From Acinetobacter sp. UBA3106 (lineage in GTDB: Bacteria; Pseudomonadota; Gammaproteobacteria; Pseudomonadales; Moraxellaceae), in NCBI GenBank assembly GCA_002365595.1, contig DFAM01000023.1, positions 81,801 through 145,800 on the forward strand: a DNA stretch of 64,000 bases. Direction: 5' to 3'. Positions 61,817 through 64,000 of this stretch are shown here, piece by piece. Numbering within the stretch: position 1 is the first letter of the stretch; the number at the start of each line of letters is the position of its first letter. The notes beneath the pieces are model-generated. The model was not told the DNA's origin. It searched no databases and was given only the letters and a program-made list of their open reading frames with translations. The position numbers and the translations under genes were made by a program.

Positions 61817-62884
61817 ATGAATGATGCGACCAATTTAATTGCCAATGAAGCTAAATCGATTGTGCAGGCGCATTTAGATCGTTTAGGTGAGCCTAAAGAT
61901 GTTCATTTGAGTGATGAGGTCAAACAGGAAAAGTTTGCGCAAATTCTGGCAGAACTCAAAAAACGCGATGCTGTCCTTGTCGCTCACTACTATTGCGATC
62001 CTGAAGTGCAAGAGATTGCTGAACTGTCTGGCGGTTGTGTTTCTGATTCCTTAGAAATGGCGCGTTTTGGCCGTGACCATCCTGCATCAACCTTGGTGGT
62101 TGCTGGGGTGAAATTCATGGGAGAAACAGCGAAAATTCTTTCTCCTGAAAAAACCGTGCTGATGCCTACTCTGGAAGCGACTTGTTCACTGGATTTAGGC
62201 TGCCCGGTCGATGAGTTTACTGCATTCTGTGATGCGCATCCTGATCATACCGTGGTTGTCTATGCTAATACCTCAGCTGCAGTAAAAGCACGTGCGGACT
62301 GGGTGGTGACATCAAGCTGCGCAGTTGAGATTATTGAACATCTAGATAGCTTGGGTGAAAAAATTATTTGGGCACCCGATCAGCATTTGGGACGTTATAT
62401 CCAGAAAAAAACTGGTGCAGACATGCTGCTTTGGGATGGCGCCTGTATTGTGCATGAAGAATTCCGTGCACGCGGTATCGCCAATATGAAAGCGCTTTAT
62501 CCAGATGCAGCTGTTTTGGTTCATCCTGAATCCCCAGAATCTGTGGTAGATATTGCCGATGCAGTAGGAAGTACCTCACAACTGATTAAAGCAGCACAGA
62601 CTCTTCCGAATGAACGTTTAATTGTGGCAACCGACCGCGGCATTTTTTACAAGATGCAACAAGCCGTGCCAAACAAGATTCTGATTGAGGCTCCAACTGC
62701 AGGTGAGGGGGCAACTTGTCGCTCATGTGCCCATTGTCCGTGGATGGCAATGAATGAATTAGATGGAATTCTAGAGGTTTTACAAAAGGGTGATCAAGAA
62801 ATACACGTTGATCCGGCGCTTGCGGAGCGGGCTAAATTACCCCTTGATCGCATGTTAAGCTTTAGTGCCAACCTAAAACGTTAA
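61817..62884 (+). CDS. nadA: Quinolinate synthase A
   Basis: Makes quinolinate for NAD synthesis from iminoaspartate and dihydroxyacetone phosphate. 355 residues. A [4Fe-4S] cluster is bound by three conserved cysteines, one in LEATCSLDLGCPVDEF, one in WDGACIVHEEF, and one in ATCRSCAHCPWMAMNEL. VAHYYCDPEVQEIAELSGG is the substrate region. No nadB or nadC in the window; single-gene unit. Confidence 0.96.
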   Translation: MNDATNLIANEAKSIVQAHLDRLGEPKDVHLSDEVKQEKFAQILAELKKRDAVLVAHYYCDPEVQEIAELSGGCVSDSLEMARFGRDHPASTLVVAGVKFMGETAKILSPEKTVLMPTLEATCSLDLGCPVDEFTAFCDAHPDHTVVVYANTSAAVKARADWVVTSSCAVEIIEHLDSLGEKIIWAPDQHLGRYIQKKTGADMLLWDGACIVHEEFRARGIANMKALYPDAAVLVHPESPESVVDIADAVGSTSQLIKAAQTLPNERLIVATDRGIFYKMQQAVPNKILIEAPTAGEGATCRSCAHCPWMAMNELDGILEVLQKGDQEIHVDPALAERAKLPLDRMLSFSANLKR

Positions 62885-63037
62885 TTTTGATTAAAAAATA
62901 CCTAAAATGCTTGATAAATAAGCGGTTGAAGTGATTTTTTGAGTTTTTTTGAATATAGGTGTTGACGTCTCTAGGCGTCACGCCTAAAATGCACCCCGTA
63001 CCGCACGATGTGCGATACACTAAAAGCTGAGATGAAT

Positions 63038-63114
<77 letters not shown>

Positions 63115-63158
63115 ATTCTTCAAGGCGAGTATCGCATGATATTTTTATCATCGGTCAT

Positions 63159-63235
63159 GCGCCTGTAGCTCAGTTGGATAGAGCATCCGCCTTCTAAGCG
63201 GATGGTCACAGGTTCGAATCCTGTCAGGCGCGCCA
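63159..63235 (+). tRNA. tRNA-Arg (anticodon TCT)
   Basis: 77 bases with CCA encoded. Acceptor GCGCCTG/CAGGCGC, anticodon stem CCGCC with loop CTTCTAA giving TCT. Reads AGA/AGG arginine codons. Confidence 0.96.
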
Positions 63236-63273
63236 TTTGGTAGTCTGGTATTATAGAGCCAAAATGTTGTAAC

Positions 63274-63350
63274 GGTGGATGTAGCTCAGTTGGTAGAGCC
63301 CCGGATTGTGATTCCGGTTGTCGTGGGTTCGAATCCCATCATTCACCCCA
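63274..63350 (+). tRNA. tRNA-His (anticodon GTG)
   Basis: 77 bases including the extra G at -1 (63274) that tRNA-His needs. Anticodon loop TTGTGAT between CCGGA and TCCGG. The discriminator C and CCA are encoded. Confidence 0.95.
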
Positions 63351-63353
63351 ATT

Positions 63354-63430
<77 letters not shown>

Positions 63431-63459
63431 TTTTAAGTTTAAACTTAAAAATAAATGAT

Positions 63460-63480
63460 CCGCTTAAATGCGGTTTTTTT
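63460..63480 (+). terminator. Weak terminator after the tRNA array
   Basis: Four-base stem CCGC/GCGG with a six-base loop and a T7 run. Short, but well placed 30 bases past the last tRNA. Confidence 0.6.
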
Positions 63481-63502
63481 ATGCCTGAAATTTAATAATA
63501 AC

Positions 63503-63614
63503 ATTCCATATTCCATATTCCATATTCCATATTCCATATTCCATATTCCATATTCCATATTCCATATTCCATATTCCATATTCCATATTCCATATTCCAT
63601 ATTCCATATTCCAT
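63503..63614. repeat. Perfect 16-copy heptamer tandem repeat
   Basis: Sixteen uninterrupted units of ATTCCAT (112 bases). No stop codon occurs in any of the six frames across it, which explains the false open frame encoding IPYSIFH-type repeats. It is an obvious candidate for copy-number variation by slippage. Confidence 0.98.
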
Positions 63615-64000
63615 ATAGTCTGAAAAATATTAAGCCTTTGCAGTATTAAGTTTGTTGAAATGAGCTAAGGGGAAATCTGTACTCAATAGCATGAAATACA
63701 AATTCAATATTTTAAATATTTTCTACTCTAATTTTGCTGCAGGTATAAAAAGGGAGATTTTGTTCCTTTATCTAGATCTCTAGCAATTCTTTATTCTGTC
63801 TGATTGTTAATTTACTTAAAAAGTCTTTAGCGGTGATAGGTGATTTAAGAATTATAAGATATTTCTCGTAGGAAAATAAAAAGTAAAAGAGGCTAAAACC
63901 ATTAATGAATAGATAGGAATGAAAGTTTTATTTGACCTGATGATGAGTTTTAAATTGAGATTGTTGTTAATTCATACTTAAAAATAATAAAAAACACGTG
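63615..64000. other. AT-rich end of window
   Basis: About 385 bases very rich in A and T, with no convincing gene, terminator or repeat. It may be the promoter region of a gene beyond the window. Confidence 0.4.

Noticed and set aside
63455..63649. Open frame encoding a repeated YSIFHIP-type peptide
   Set aside because: It is only the heptamer repeat read in frame; there is no ribosome site and all six frames are open there.

Overview
This window is chromosomal DNA from an Acinetobacter-like gammaproteobacterium. The evidence is moderate-to-low GC, a monomeric NADP isocitrate dehydrogenase, a glycan gene cluster between ilvE and aspS (the position of the lipooligosaccharide outer-core, or OC, locus in Acinetobacter), a trpFB operon separate from trpA-accD-folC, a ZnuD receptor behind a textbook Zur box, and a BaeSR-type two-component system. 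I saw no phage, insertion sequence, CRISPR array or plasmid gene. The exact species cannot be read from the sequence alone.

Layout. 1-7784: 3' part-missing icd, an orphan GAF histidine kinase, glnE and ilvE. 7861-17238: the outer-core locus. It starts with a tightly coupled plus-strand run of six genes (GT-D, ELM1-like, CgeB-like, polysaccharide deacetylase, GT2, GT4). It is followed by a beta-propeller GINT1-like protein, a GT25, an AT-rich GT32-like gene, a small membrane protein and an LpxL/LpxM-type acyltransferase. 17519-20649: aspS and a very AT-rich O-antigen-ligase-family gene. 20865-31487: znuD, a PLD-family protein, small envelope genes, psiE and two paralogous long acyl-CoA dehydrogenases. 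31583-36610: BaeSR-like two-component system, then an unfamiliar lipoprotein and outer-membrane barrel pair. 36666-43500: selO, a fatty-acid desaturase, a GDPD, and a vitamin B12 module (adenosyltransferase, btuB, cobalamin riboswitch). 43628-54272: trpFB, DUF1543, DUF2804, a PF10118 hydrolase divergent from an AraC regulator, then the overlapping trpA-accD-folC-SPOR operon. 54291-62884: a phosphatase/metallo-hydrolase pair, 1-Cys peroxiredoxin, secA, argJ and nadA. 63038-63430: four tRNAs (Pro, Arg, His, Pro), followed by a perfect 16-copy heptamer repeat.

How the genes work together. Much of the window concerns the envelope: outer-core sugar assembly and trimming, a possible lipid A acyltransferase, a ligase-like polymerase, outer-membrane receptors for zinc and B12, and envelope-stress sensing. 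The rest is housekeeping: nitrogen control (glnE), amino-acid, fatty-acid, folate and NAD biosynthesis, and protein export.

Intergenic regions carry several families of hairpin-rich repeats (24570, 25774, 40526, 45518, 45645-45980, 55923). No clearly novel multi-gene system is proven here. The best candidates for new biology are the composition of the outer-core locus, the lipoprotein/barrel pair at 34079-36610, the two-module lipoprotein next to BaeSR, and the repeat elements.
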